This document shows, one piece after another, positions 1 to 6,841 of a DNA stretch of 14,790 nt (position 1 is the stretch's first letter; each line of letters opens with the position of its first letter). The notes beneath the pieces are model-generated. The model was not told where the DNA came from. It was given only the letters and a program-made list of their open reading frames with translations, and searched no databases. Origin of the DNA: JBMNNU01 sp050942695 (GTDB lineage Bacteria > Chloroflexota > UBA6077); assembly GCA_050942695.1 (NCBI GenBank), contig JBMNNU010000053.1:1-14790 (forward strand). Reading direction: 5' to 3'. The position numbers were made by a program, and so were the translations under genes.

Positions 1-1
1 G

Positions 2-514
2 GTCTTCGAGCCCGGCGAGGTGGATGCCGAGTTCGCCCGCCTTTTCAGCAGGGCCGGAGGCCGGGCGATTATGATCTTCGCCATGAGCCTCTCCGAGGCG
101 GTGCTGGCAGCCAACCTGAAGCCCTTCCAGCTAGAAGACATGATGAAAGGCGCCGACCTTCTGAACCGCGCGGGAGTGGGCAACTTCCTATATCTCACAT
201 TCGGAGGACCGGGCGAGACACCGGCGACGGTGGAGGAGAGCCTGAGCAATATAGCTCTGACTAAGTCTATCTACACTCTCTTCGACCACGGCTATCGCAT
301 CCAACCGGGGACCGGCCTTCATCAGATCGCCTTGGCTGAGGGCGCCATTCCGCCAGACCATAGCTGCTTTAAGGCCGTATTCTACCACTCGCCGGAAACC
401 CCTCCGGCTATGCTGGACGCACGCCTGAAGCGCTACCAAGCAGAGCATCGCTGGGACAGCCTGCGAGGAATACTGCCCATGGCGCGGATTGCCTGGGACA
501 AGCTGCGGCCGTAG
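2..514 (+). CDS. Radical SAM protein, C-terminal part (5' end outside the window)
   Basis: The frame is open to the left edge (reading from base 2) and stops with TAG at 512-514, so about 170 C-terminal residues are present. A GTG at base 20 is in frame but is probably internal. Visible features are an S-L-S-E-A-V-L-A-A-N helix, the segment L-T-F-G-G-P-G-E-T, followed by T-V-E-E-S, and R-I-Q-P-G-T-G-L-H-Q-I-A near the end. The GGPGET-TxE and 'PGT.L...A' motifs are typical of the C-terminal half of the radical SAM barrel, especially in B12-binding-domain radical SAM enzymes. The CxxxCxxC cluster motif and any cobalamin domain would lie upstream, so the substrate cannot be assigned. A 222-bp gap separates it from the next gene. 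Confidence 0.72.
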   Translation, partial: VFEPGEVDAEFARLFSRAGGRAIMIFAMSLSEAVLAANLKPFQLEDMMKGADLLNRAGVGNFLYLTFGGPGETPATVEESLSNIALTKSIYTLFDHGYRIQPGTGLHQIALAEGAIPPDHSCFKAVFYHSPETPPAMLDARLKRYQAEHRWDSLRGILPMARIAWDKLRP

Positions 515-537
515 CAAGGAGTCGTTGGAACACTGGT

Positions 538-567
538 TTGACCCCATCTCTTCCCTTGTGCTACATT
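538..567 (+). promoter_or_regulatory. Possible sigma70-type promoter for the CitE-like gene
   Basis: TTGACC (538-543) and TACATT (562-567) are separated by 18 bp, in the 222-bp gap before the lyase start. The -10 matches consensus at only four of six positions, and the leader to the GTG would be about 160 nt. The rest of the gap (515-736) holds a small CCTCG/CGAGG hairpin near 656-668 and an AT-rich stretch near 697-720, with nothing else I can name. Confidence 0.25.
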
Positions 568-736
568 CGCGGTATAGAGTATCGATCTTCTCCTATCCCC
601 AGTAATACCGTTTACCCCGTTGCCGCTCCTTTGGGACGGCTACCCACATAGAACCTCGGCGCGAGGGAGGCTGTATCGATGCCTATGGACAAATTCGATA
701 ATCTCTATATAGATAGATGAATGGGGGAAGAGCCAG

Positions 737-1645
737 GTGGAACTGCTCAGAACGATGCTGTTCGTCCCCGGCAATCGCTCGAGGATGATCGAAAAAGCAA
801 AAAGTATGGAAGCCGACGCGGTGATCTTCGACCTGGAAGACGCCGTTCCCGTGGCAGAAAAAGACGCTGCCCGGCGTATGGTGAGGGAAGCCCTGGAGGG
901 CGGCGATTTCCGGCACATCCGCACCTTCGTAAGGGTTAACGCGCTCTCAACCGGCCTGCTTGCATCAGATCTGGAAACCCTGGTTTCGCCTAACCTCTCC
1001 GGAATAGTCCTCCCGAAAACAGAGGATAGGGAGGAGGTTGAAACCGTCCACCGGATGCTCGCGGGGATCGAGAGGCAGCGAGGTATGGCCCAAGGGCACA
1101 TCGCGATACTGCCGATAATCGAGACGGTACGAGGTGTGCTTAATCTACCGCAGATAGTCTGTTCCAGCGAGAGATTCGTGGGACTCGCCTACGGCGCTGA
1201 GGACTTTGCCACCGACCTGGGTGTGGAGCGGTCGCGAGAGTGCCTGGAGGGCCAGTATCCCAGGACGATCATCGCACTTTACGCGCGGATGGCAAACATC
1301 ATCGCCGTTGATAGCGTCTTTGCGGACATCAATGACGACGAAGGGTTGGAGAGGGAGACCCTGGTAGCCAGGCAGTTGGGATACAGGGGCAAGCTGGTGA
1401 TCCACCCCAAGCAGATAGAGAAGGTAAACCGGATTTTCACTCCTTCAGATGAGGAGATAGAGCGAGCACGGCAGGTGGTGGCCGCCTTCGAAGAGGCGGA
1501 GGCTAGAGGAGAGGCCTCGGTGACAGTGAACGGAAAGATGGTGGATATCCCAATCGCCGAGAGGGCTCGCAGGCTCTTGGCCTATGTCGAAGCCATAAAC
1601 AAGCGGCAATCAGCTTTCAGCAAAGGTAAAGAATCTGTTAGATAA
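737..1645 (+). CDS. HpcH/HpaI aldolase / citrate lyase beta-subunit-like CoA-ester lyase
   Basis: This 302-residue protein is close to the usual CitE-like length. Family motifs in order are LFVPGN (8-13), FDLEDAV (31-37), the CoA/substrate arginine in F-V-R-V-N (Arg66), LPKTE (92-96), I-I-E-T (Glu129) and G-A-E-D-F-A-T-D-L-G (Asp156), and L-V-I-H-P-K-Q-I (220-227). By family knowledge Glu129 and Asp156 would hold Mg2+. The fold cleaves or forms C-C bonds of acyl-CoA esters such as malyl-, methylmalyl- or citramalyl-CoA. The start is GTG with a GGGGGAAG ribosome site a few bases upstream. No citrate lyase alpha or acyl-carrier subunit is nearby, so a stand-alone malyl/citramalyl-CoA lyase role is more likely than citrate lyase. 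The exact substrate cannot be read from sequence. Confidence 0.88.
   Translation: MELLRTMLFVPGNRSRMIEKAKSMEADAVIFDLEDAVPVAEKDAARRMVREALEGGDFRHIRTFVRVNALSTGLLASDLETLVSPNLSGIVLPKTEDREEVETVHRMLAGIERQRGMAQGHIAILPIIETVRGVLNLPQIVCSSERFVGLAYGAEDFATDLGVERSRECLEGQYPRTIIALYARMANIIAVDSVFADINDDEGLERETLVARQLGYRGKLVIHPKQIEKVNRIFTPSDEEIERARQVVAAFEEAEARGEASVTVNGKMVDIPIAERARRLLAYVEAINKRQSAFSKGKESVR
1610..1623 (+). repeat. Short repeat, inverted copy of the CTGAAAGCTGA family
   Basis: TCAGCTTTCAGCAA here is the exact reverse complement of TTGCTGAAAGCTGA at 1739-1752. It lies inside the last codons of the CitE-like gene, suggesting that the repeat reaches into or has extended the 3' end of that reading frame. 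Confidence 0.6.
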
Positions 1646-1680
1646 ATACTCAACCGTTTTCCCTGTAGTGTTATACTTAG

Positions 1681-1686
1681 TATAAA
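1681..1686 (+). promoter_or_regulatory. Candidate -10 box inside a palindrome, upstream of the membrane protein gene
   Basis: TATAAA at 1681-1686 lies 18 bp after a weak -35 (TTTTCC). It overlaps the palindrome TTATAC-TTA-GTATAA (1671-1685). This could be a promoter with an overlapping repressor site, or just AT-rich DNA. Confidence 0.3.
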
Positions 1687-1730
1687 TACAAGGCGGCGAG
1701 ATGTCTTTAATGTAGGGATCAGTAAAGCTA

Positions 1731-1762
1731 AAAGCTGATTGCTGAAAGCTGACAGCTATTGA
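1731..1762. repeat. CTGAAAGCTGA-family repeat copy
   Basis: This segment contains GCTGAAAGCTGAC (1741-1753), which recurs exactly at 11746-11758, and CAGCTATTGA (1753-1762), which recurs at 11716-11725. It abuts the Shine-Dalgarno of the following gene. With 1610-1623 it forms an inverted pair about 115 bp apart. Confidence 0.65.
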
Positions 1763-1772
1763 GGAACTGTCT

Positions 1773-2216
1773 ATGCCGAACGAGAAGTACGAAGACGAGA
1801 TCCGCAATATCCTGAACCGGATGGATCAGTTTATCCCAGAGGAGAACACGGGACCGCGCCAACAGCAGCGCCGACCCAACAGCTCATCCAACCCGTGGGC
1901 GATCTGGCTAACCGGGGTTAAGCGCCAGCTTTACGGCTACAACTCCACCTCGCTGCTGGTCGGATGGGTGATGTTCGCCCTGGCTGCCGGTATACTTCAC
2001 AAGGTATACCAGCCCTTTGGCGTTATCGCTGCCGTTTTGAGCGTCGCCTGTTTGATGGGCGCAATCCTCCTGCCGATGCTCTCCCGCCGATACGGGCAAC
2101 CGGAACACCGATGGCGCGGGAGGGTTATTGACTATCAGCAGCCCATTAGGCTACGCCGTCCCTTCTCCTGGCGATACACCTGGTGGAGGATCAAGACCTT
2201 TTTCGGATTCCGATAG
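1773..2216 (+). CDS. Small membrane protein of unknown function, two predicted helices
   Basis: The ATG has a GAGGA ribosome site (1761-1765) 7 nt upstream. The 147-residue protein has a charged N-terminus (Y-E-D-E-I-R-N-I-L-N-R-M, about 6-17), a Gln/Arg/Pro/Ser-rich linker (28-40), two adjacent hydrophobic segments (about 60-77 and 82-102), and a strongly basic, Trp/Arg/Phe-rich tail (W-R-Y-T-W-W-R-I-K-T-F-F-G-F-R). The topology suggests an integral membrane hairpin with both termini on the cytoplasmic side. The N-terminal segment resembles short cytosolic helices seen beside rhomboid-type membrane proteins, but I cannot assign a family. It is convergent with the permease gene, only 11 bp apart and with no visible terminator between. 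Confidence 0.72.
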   Translation: MPNEKYEDEIRNILNRMDQFIPEENTGPRQQQRRPNSSSNPWAIWLTGVKRQLYGYNSTSLLVGWVMFALAAGILHKVYQPFGVIAAVLSVACLMGAILLPMLSRRYGQPEHRWRGRVIDYQQPIRLRRPFSWRYTWWRIKTFFGFR

Positions 2217-2227
2217 ACAGATATCTG

Positions 2228-3007
2228 CTATCCGTTGATTGGGGCGAGGATCATCAACCAGCCGGTGATGAATGGTGTCACCACGATGCCGGTTTTGACC
2301 AGCCACCTTGGGGCGCGCCTAGTCATTTTGGCGCCTATGTAACTGCCCGCCGTCATCCCCAGCACCACGCTGGATAGCAGCCAGCCGTCTAACTGTCCTC
2401 CCAGCGCAAAGCGAGCCGCCCCGCTGATACTCGCCAGTGCCATGGCGAACATGGATGTTCCGATGATTCTGTTCAGATCGATGCCCTTCTTCACCAGCAA
2501 CCCCGTCTGGACGAAGGGGATCGCCCCGATGCCGAGAAACCCCGACATCAAACCGCACACCAGCCCGATAGTGCCATATCCAGGAAGGTCTCTCCACACC
2601 CTTCGTGGAGCGGGGCCAGAAGCGGAATTCTCTTTTCCAGAGCTGAAAAAACGCATACGGACATACATGAATACGGAGTTGAACAGCAACAGCACCCCCG
2701 CGATCAACTTTAGTTGCGCAGCGGCGGTAGCGAGCGCGATGCTCCCGCCCAGGTAGGCGCCGATTACCCCCGCCAGTCCGATCTGGACAGCGGCGAGCAC
2801 ATCGACGTTCCCCTCCCTGAAGTGGCTCCACCCCCCGAACACGATAGTGGCGAACACCGACCCCAGGGCGGTGCCAAAAGCCAGATGAACGGGCACCTGA
2901 AAAAGCACGATCAGAAGGCCGGAAACGAGCGCCGCGCCGGCAAACCCGAGGAACCCCATCGGCACCCCAAGCGCGAACATCACGGCACATACTGCGAGAT
3001 AGAACAA
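2228..3007 (-). CDS. TauE/SafE-family permease (sulfite exporter-type membrane protein)
   Basis: The 259 residues are mostly hydrophobic, consistent with 7-8 membrane helices in two halves. Each half has the family's Gly-rich repeat: G-F-L-G-F-A-G-A-A-L-V-S-G (18-30) and G-F-L-G-I-G-A-I-P-F-V-Q-T (156-168), the second preceded by G-L-V-C-G-L-M-S. The central loop (about 118-140) is hydrophilic and cytoplasmic by inference. The family moves small organosulfur or other anions across the cytoplasmic membrane; the substrate is unknown here. The start is TTG, chosen because GAGGT (3017-3021) sits 9 nt upstream and the first residues begin helix 1. It begins 18 bp after the toroid-protein stop and is almost certainly cotranscribed with it. 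Confidence 0.87.
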   Translation of the reverse strand: MFYLAVCAVMFALGVPMGFLGFAGAALVSGLLIVLFQVPVHLAFGTALGSVFATIVFGGWSHFREGNVDVLAAVQIGLAGVIGAYLGGSIALATAAAQLKLIAGVLLLFNSVFMYVRMRFFSSGKENSASGPAPRRVWRDLPGYGTIGLVCGLMSGFLGIGAIPFVQTGLLVKKGIDLNRIIGTSMFAMALASISGAARFALGGQLDGWLLSSVVLGMTAGSYIGAKMTRRAPRWLVKTGIVVTPFITGWLMILAPING

Positions 3008-3025
3008 ACCTTTGTTACCTCAAAA

Positions 3026-4057
3026 TCAGTCAGATCCAAGCGCACACTTGAGAACGCGGCAAGCCCTCAACGTAACCCACTTGCTGGGCTGGCCTTGCTT
3101 CTCGAAATCCACCCAGGTCTTGCCGTTGTACGCATGCTGATTTTTCCAACGGCCCTGATCGTCCTGGAGCGACAGGAGCCATTGTATCGCAGCCTGCAAT
3201 CGCGGCTCCCTGGCTTGGCCCAACTCGCAGAGGGCATCCAGGATCTGTAGCACGTCGGCCACGTAGCCCAGGGGGAAGCCCGGTTTGAACCATGATCCGT
3301 TGGGTTTCTGGTTTCCGTAGCCCATCGGGTAATCCGCCCCAGCCGGATCGTGGCTGAGCAGGAACTCGACCCCCCGCTGGATAGCCCGCTGAACGTGGGG
3401 CTCACGCCTCTCCTCCGGCACTCGAGCCAGCGCCAGCAGCGCCTTCACAGCGCCCCATGCACAAGGGTTCTTATCGTTTGCCGCGCATTTGAACCCCGGC
3501 CCCGGCGTGCTGGACTTGTAGTAGCGGATATCCCTCTCACCCGTGATGGAGTTGGCCTGCCAATCGATGGCTCTCTGGACCCTCTCGTCATCCAGCCAGC
3601 CGAACCCGAGCAGCGCCCGCAGCAGGTTGCCGTGGAGACAATGGATAACGACCGAGGGTGGGGGCGTTTTTTCCTCCGCTCTCGCCGAGCAGCCGAAGCC
3701 TCCAGACTCGGTGAGGCAGTAGGAGAGCACATATTCGCAGGCTTTCTTCACCTGGGGATGGTTGCCGTCTGCCCCCAGTTGATCCAGAAAGATAACCTGC
3801 CAGACGGTCCCCGTGTACTTGGGTCCATAGCCGGGCCCCGGCTTTACCCAGTAGCCTCGGGGGTGCTGCGCGGCCAGGATAGCCGCGATGGGTTCGGTCT
3901 CCATGGCGGCTTTTCGGGCTTGTATGACCTCAGGATCAAAGTCTGGGCGGTCGAGCAGCAAGCGCAGCGCCGCGTGTCGGACTGCGGGATTGCTCTCTTC
4001 CAACAGCCAGGGTAGAGGATCGCCTTTTAGCGCTTCAAGCCACCGTTCTCCCATCAT
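3026..4057 (-). CDS. Squalene-cyclase/prenyltransferase-fold (alpha-alpha toroid) protein
   Basis: The 343-residue protein is made of helical repeats. The N-terminus W-L-L-E-E-S-N-P-A-V-R-H-A-A-L-R-L-L-L-D-R-P (17-38) is a recurring signature of a bacterial terpenoid-cyclase-like family whose members are sometimes mislabelled as nitrogen-fixation proteins. QW-type repeat motifs appear at I-L-A-A-Q-H-P-R-G-Y-W (60-70) and A-I-Q-W-L-L-S-L-Q-D-D-Q-G-R-W (290-304). The squalene-hopene cyclase catalytic D-x-D-D-T motif is absent, so cyclase activity is unlikely. There is no signal peptide, so it is probably cytosolic. ATG-ATG starts the frame with a purine-rich AAGGGGG just upstream. It is first in a two-gene unit with the TauE-like permease. 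The role is unknown; binding of a lipid or a prenylated or peptide substrate is only a fold-based guess. Confidence 0.8.
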   Translation of the reverse strand: MMGERWLEALKGDPLPWLLEESNPAVRHAALRLLLDRPDFDPEVIQARKAAMETEPIAAILAAQHPRGYWVKPGPGYGPKYTGTVWQVIFLDQLGADGNHPQVKKACEYVLSYCLTESGGFGCSARAEEKTPPPSVVIHCLHGNLLRALLGFGWLDDERVQRAIDWQANSITGERDIRYYKSSTPGPGFKCAANDKNPCAWGAVKALLALARVPEERREPHVQRAIQRGVEFLLSHDPAGADYPMGYGNQKPNGSWFKPGFPLGYVADVLQILDALCELGQAREPRLQAAIQWLLSLQDDQGRWKNQHAYNGKTWVDFEKQGQPSKWVTLRACRVLKCALGSD

Positions 4058-4300
4058 GGCCCCCTTATTTCCAATTATGGCCGGTATCGAAGCTCCCTGC
4101 GAAGACCGAGTTCGAGCTTGAGAGCCGCCGCTATCTTACTGCATATCAGCAACACCATCCACGAGACTTGGCGATCAGCTAAGGAATTTCCCGTAAAGCT
4201 GCTGGTTAGGGCAAAAGATATCATCGTAACCTGCCGATATTGTAAGTGAAATACCGGATGCGGGCATCAAGCCACGGATCCAGATATGAGGTTGGTGATC
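4058..4300. other. Divergent intergenic region, no clear element
   Basis: This 243-bp gap lies between the toroid-protein start (minus) and the small acidic ORF (plus), so it should hold promoters in both directions. AT-rich patches occur near 4220-4250, but I could not find a -35/-10 pair with good spacing in either direction. Confidence 0.3.
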
Positions 4301-4477
4301 ATGACAGAGAAGAAGGAGTTGCCGCTCGTGCGGCTAGCCGATACCGGGGAAATGGTTCTGCCGATTTGGGCCGACCTTGGCGACGCGGATCTCAGCCAAG
4401 ATAAGGATCTTGCAAAGATGCTCGCAAGGGTTATCGAGCAGTGGCTTTTTGAGGACGAAGACCCCATCCTCAACTAA
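4301..4477 (+). CDS. Small acidic hypothetical protein (58 aa)
   Basis: I chose the ATG at 4301 because GAGGT (4288-4292) lies 8 nt upstream. An in-frame ATG at 4286 overlaps that ribosome site and has none of its own. The product starts M-T-E-K-K-E-L and ends W-L-F-E-D-E-D-P-I-L-N. It has an L-x-D-T-G-E-M-V-L-P-I-W strand-like core, then a helix rich in Asp, Leu and Lys (about 32-50). It is acidic with no Cys and no membrane segment. I recognise no family. A repeat block starts shortly after the stop. Confidence 0.45.
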   Translation: MTEKKELPLVRLADTGEMVLPIWADLGDADLSQDKDLAKMLARVIEQWLFEDEDPILN

Positions 4478-4499
4478 GTGCGCTGTTCCTCAAGTAGCG

Positions 4500-4675
4500 C
4501 ATGCAACCGCCTTGCACCTGTCATCTCCGCGGAATCGGGGGCCTAGGGCTTCCAGGAAATCTGAGGCTGTACGGATTCCCGCTTGCGCGGGAACTACCCA
4601 TGCGCTTTCGGTGCACCAACCGCTCATGAAAATGGGAAAGCGCCCCATTTTCAGGGGAATGACGAGACGTAGGGT
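4500..4675. repeat. Palindromic interspersed repeat (REP/MITE-like)
   Basis: The block holds two perfect hairpins: TTCCCGC-TTGC-GCGGGAA (4576-4593), and GAAAATGGG (4628-4636) pairing with CCCATTTTC (4644-4652) over a 7-nt loop. The context, with GTCATC, TTCCCGC...GCGGGAA and GGGGAATGACGAGACG, is that of widespread bacterial palindromic repeats. Their conceptual translations give recurrent 'PAQAGI' and 'RFRGDD' strings, both visible here in the minus frame, so the short open frames over this block are not genes. Confidence 0.65.
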
Positions 4676-4703
4676 ATTTTGGGAACGAAGCACTTAGGAG
4701 CCT

Positions 4704-4739
4704 AGCGAGTAACGAGTAAGTGCTCTCTCGCTACTCGCT
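4704..4739. repeat. Inverted repeat downstream of the sigma factor gene
   Basis: AGCGAGTA (4704-4711) pairs with TACTCGCT (4732-4739). After one mismatch, CGAG (4713-4716) pairs with CTCG (4727-4730). It begins 15 bp past the sigma-factor stop. There is no T-run on either side, so it is more likely a repeat element or RNA 3'-end stabiliser than a classic intrinsic terminator. Confidence 0.45.
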
Positions 4740-4753
4740 CTCTTATCAAGAGA

Positions 4754-6385
4754 TTAATCGATGTAGTCCTTAAGCTTCTTGCTCCGACTCGGATGGCGCA
4801 TCTTCCGCAAAGCCTTAGCCTCGATTTGCCTGATCCGTTCGCGAGTAACGCCGAACTCGCGGCCTACATCCTCGAGGGTCCTCGGCCGGCCGTCGTCCAG
4901 GCCGAAGCGCAACTGCAGCACCCTGCGCTCCCGGTGCGATAGCGACTGCAGCACGTCTTCCATCTGTTCCCTGAGCAGTTGGTGAGTAGCCACATCCACC
5001 GGCACCGGCGCTGTCTGGTCTTCGATGAAGTCGCCGATGTGGCTGTCTCCTTCATCCCCAACGGGCATCTCCAGGGAGATCGGATCCTGGGAGACCTTTA
5101 TGATCTCCCGCACCTTATCCCCCGAAATCTCCATTATCTCGCCAATCTCTTCACAGGTCGGCTCGCGGCCTAACTCCTGGAGCAACTGCCTCTGGACACG
5201 GTTCAGCTTGTTAACAGTCTCCACCATGTGAACCGGTATTCTGATGGTGCGCGACTTGTCGGCTATAGCCCGAGTGATCGCCTGCCGAATCCACCAGGTC
5301 GCATACGTAGAAAATTTGAAGCCTTTGCGGAACTCAAACTTCTCAACAGCCCGGATAAGGCCCAAATTCCCTTCCTGTATCAGATCCAGCAGCGACACCC
5401 CACGACCTAAATATTTTTTCGCGACGCTCACCACGAGCCGGAGATTTGCTTCGGTGAGGGCCGCCCTGGCATTCTGAGCTTCGGCGACGATCTCTTCTAA
5501 CTGCCGGAGAGCCTCATCAGGGGACGAGGAATAGTAGCGCTCGCCGAGTGCGGGGTTGGGAACCCCTTCCTTTTGGGCATCCTCAGCGGCCATCTTCAGC
5601 AGATCACAAGGTATCAGACGGCAGAGAACGGATAGCGCCACGATTGAGTTATAGACGGCAGCGGCTTCGACATCCCTCTCCTGAGCGATGGTTTGCACCC
5701 ACTCAGAGTCGATGACGGCTAAGCTGCCCACTCGCCGCGCGCTGCTAAGGAATCCCTCTGAGGTACGATCGGAGGGGAACAGCTTGTCTAGATAGGGAAA
5801 GAGTTCACAGAACTGCCGGAACATACGCTGGAAAAGGGCTACAGCATCGGCCTCAGAGGCTTCTATCGGCTCATCGCCGGATGCTGGGGTAGCGGCGTAG
5901 CTCTTGAGAGATTCCTGGGTATCGTCGGTCGAGCCGCTTTCGTTCTGGCTTTCGCGCATCTCGCGCAAGCCTTTTTCCAGGAAATTCCCTTCCTCTATCT
6001 TGCGGGCTAGCTGCTTCTCCCCTTCCCGACTCAACAGGGGCACGAGCCCGATCTCGCGTAGATACATTCGGATCGGATCTTCGAGCAGTTCGTGGACGTC
6101 GATTCGAAGCTGATCATCGTTAGACTGTTCCTTCTCGAAGCTGATCAACCATGAGGGAAGAGGCTCATCACTATCCAGTTGGATCTGTTGCATTATCGAT
6201 ACGGTGGGGATACCGTCGCTCGAGGTGGCTGAGCCGTTCGTCCTTCCCATACCGTCTCTCGGGTTGCGAAGCTGCCGAAGTACGTCGGCTGACACAACGC
6301 CGCCTTGCTCTCGCTCAATTTCGGTTCGATCCAAATGCGCAGTGGATGATACCTCAGTAGCATCCGTCCTAAGGTCATCTACCAT
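4754..6385 (-). CDS. rpoD: Primary (housekeeping) RNA polymerase sigma-70 factor
   Basis: The protein has 543 residues. Region 1.2 is at about 102-133 (D-P-I-R-M-Y-L-R-E-I-G-L-V-P-L-L). Region 2 starts at L-T-E-A-N-L-R-L-V-V-S-V-A-K-K-Y (310-325) and includes the region 2.3-2.4 melting/-10 helix F-S-T-Y-A-T-W-W-I-R-Q-A-I (358-370). Region 3 follows S-R-T-I-R-I-P-V-H-M-V-E (378-389), and region 4.2 carries the -35 helix G-V-T-R-E-R-I-R-Q-I-E (512-522). Group 1 identity is supported by regions 1.2-4.2 together and by a long non-conserved insert (about 145-300) between 1.2 and 2.1. A classical region 1.1 is not recognisable in the first 90 residues. The ATG follows AAGAGGAG by 7 nt. The start overlaps the end of an upstream short ORF, so translational coupling is possible. 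dnaG, a frequent neighbour, is absent. Confidence 0.95.
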   Translation of the reverse strand: MVDDLRTDATEVSSTAHLDRTEIEREQGGVVSADVLRQLRNPRDGMGRTNGSATSSDGIPTVSIMQQIQLDSDEPLPSWLISFEKEQSNDDQLRIDVHELLEDPIRMYLREIGLVPLLSREGEKQLARKIEEGNFLEKGLREMRESQNESGSTDDTQESLKSYAATPASGDEPIEASEADAVALFQRMFRQFCELFPYLDKLFPSDRTSEGFLSSARRVGSLAVIDSEWVQTIAQERDVEAAAVYNSIVALSVLCRLIPCDLLKMAAEDAQKEGVPNPALGERYYSSSPDEALRQLEEIVAEAQNARAALTEANLRLVVSVAKKYLGRGVSLLDLIQEGNLGLIRAVEKFEFRKGFKFSTYATWWIRQAITRAIADKSRTIRIPVHMVETVNKLNRVQRQLLQELGREPTCEEIGEIMEISGDKVREIIKVSQDPISLEMPVGDEGDSHIGDFIEDQTAPVPVDVATHQLLREQMEDVLQSLSHRERRVLQLRFGLDDGRPRTLEDVGREFGVTRERIRQIEAKALRKMRHPSRSKKLKDYID

Positions 6386-6662
6386 GTCGAGTCTCCTCTT
6401 GAGTCGCTCCAGCGAGGGTACTGCGCCCCTCTATTTCGATCCGCCGCAAATCGTATCGCTTAGCTGGGTCCAGCCCGCGGCCATCCTGACAACCGATCGA
6501 AGCTCGTACAGTGGTCGGGTGTAACCGCCATCGGCGTGGTATCTCCCCCGCATCGAGCTCATTTTCTGGCATCAAAAAACCAGCAGAGGGTGGCCAATTG
6601 CTACCCATCAAAAAGGCGAACTCGCGATTACAGTCGCGGCAGGTGAGGGCTTTGTCTTGCAT
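6375..6662 (-). CDS. Short ORF with the start of a zinc-ribbon (zf-trcl-like) protein, probably decayed
   Basis: The first 20 residues, M-Q-D-K-A-L-T-C-R-D-C-N-R-E-F-A-F, match the N-terminal half of the small 'MQDKTLTC.DCG.EF.F' zinc-ribbon family common in Chloroflexi. That family continues with a second C-P-x-C pair; here the remainder (about 21-95) has only one further Cys and no ribbon. In the +1 shifted frame a G-G-Y-T-R-P-L-Y-E-L string resembles the family's Gly-rich linker, suggesting a frameshifted remnant. The ATG at 6662 has GAGGAG 14 nt upstream, too far for good initiation. The stop lies inside the first codons of rpoD. It may survive mainly as leader sequence of the sigma gene. 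Confidence 0.42.
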   Translation of the reverse strand: MQDKALTCRDCNREFAFLMGSNWPPSAGFLMPENELDAGEIPRRWRLHPTTVRASIGCQDGRGLDPAKRYDLRRIEIEGRSTLAGATQEETRHGR

Positions 6663-6666
6663 ATTG

Positions 6667-6721
6667 ATCGCGCTGACTCCTCACATTCTTACTTTATTTT
6701 GGAACGATTCGTCAGCGCGAT
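6667..6721 (-). promoter_or_regulatory. Leader hairpin in the sigma-factor transcript
   Basis: ATCGCGCTGAC (6667-6677) and GTCAGCGCGAT (6711-6721) form an 11-bp perfect inverted repeat with a 33-nt loop. In the minus-strand RNA the GAGGAG ribosome-site sequence (6677-6682) sits at the loop/stem border, and the 3' arm lies between it and the ATG at 6662. Folding could therefore affect translation of the small ORF and, through coupling, of rpoD. Confidence 0.5.
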
Positions 6722-6800
6722 TGCGTTTGGGGAGAGGGTCTGAACAAACGAACCGCCGACCCTATGCTCCTGCGGACTGATTTTTTATACCAGCAATGAT

Positions 6801-6829
6801 ACTATACCATTTATTGACGAATCACGCAA
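6801..6829 (-). promoter_or_regulatory. Sigma70-type promoter of the small ORF-rpoD unit
   Basis: On the minus strand, -35 TTGCGT (6824-6829), a 17-bp spacer and -10 TATAGT (6801-6806) are present. The -10 matches five of six consensus positions. The predicted leader to the first ATG is about 130 nt and includes the 11-bp hairpin. Confidence 0.55.
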
Positions 6830-6841
6830 CCATTAGGTTGA

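Noticed and set aside
3350..4015. A 221-codon plus-strand frame opposite the toroid protein
   Set aside because: Antisense shadow; the minus-strand protein has family motifs and operon spacing.
4377..4697. Open frames on both strands over 4490-4697
   Set aside because: They translate a palindromic repeat and give the well-known spurious 'PAQAGI/RFRGDD' strings.
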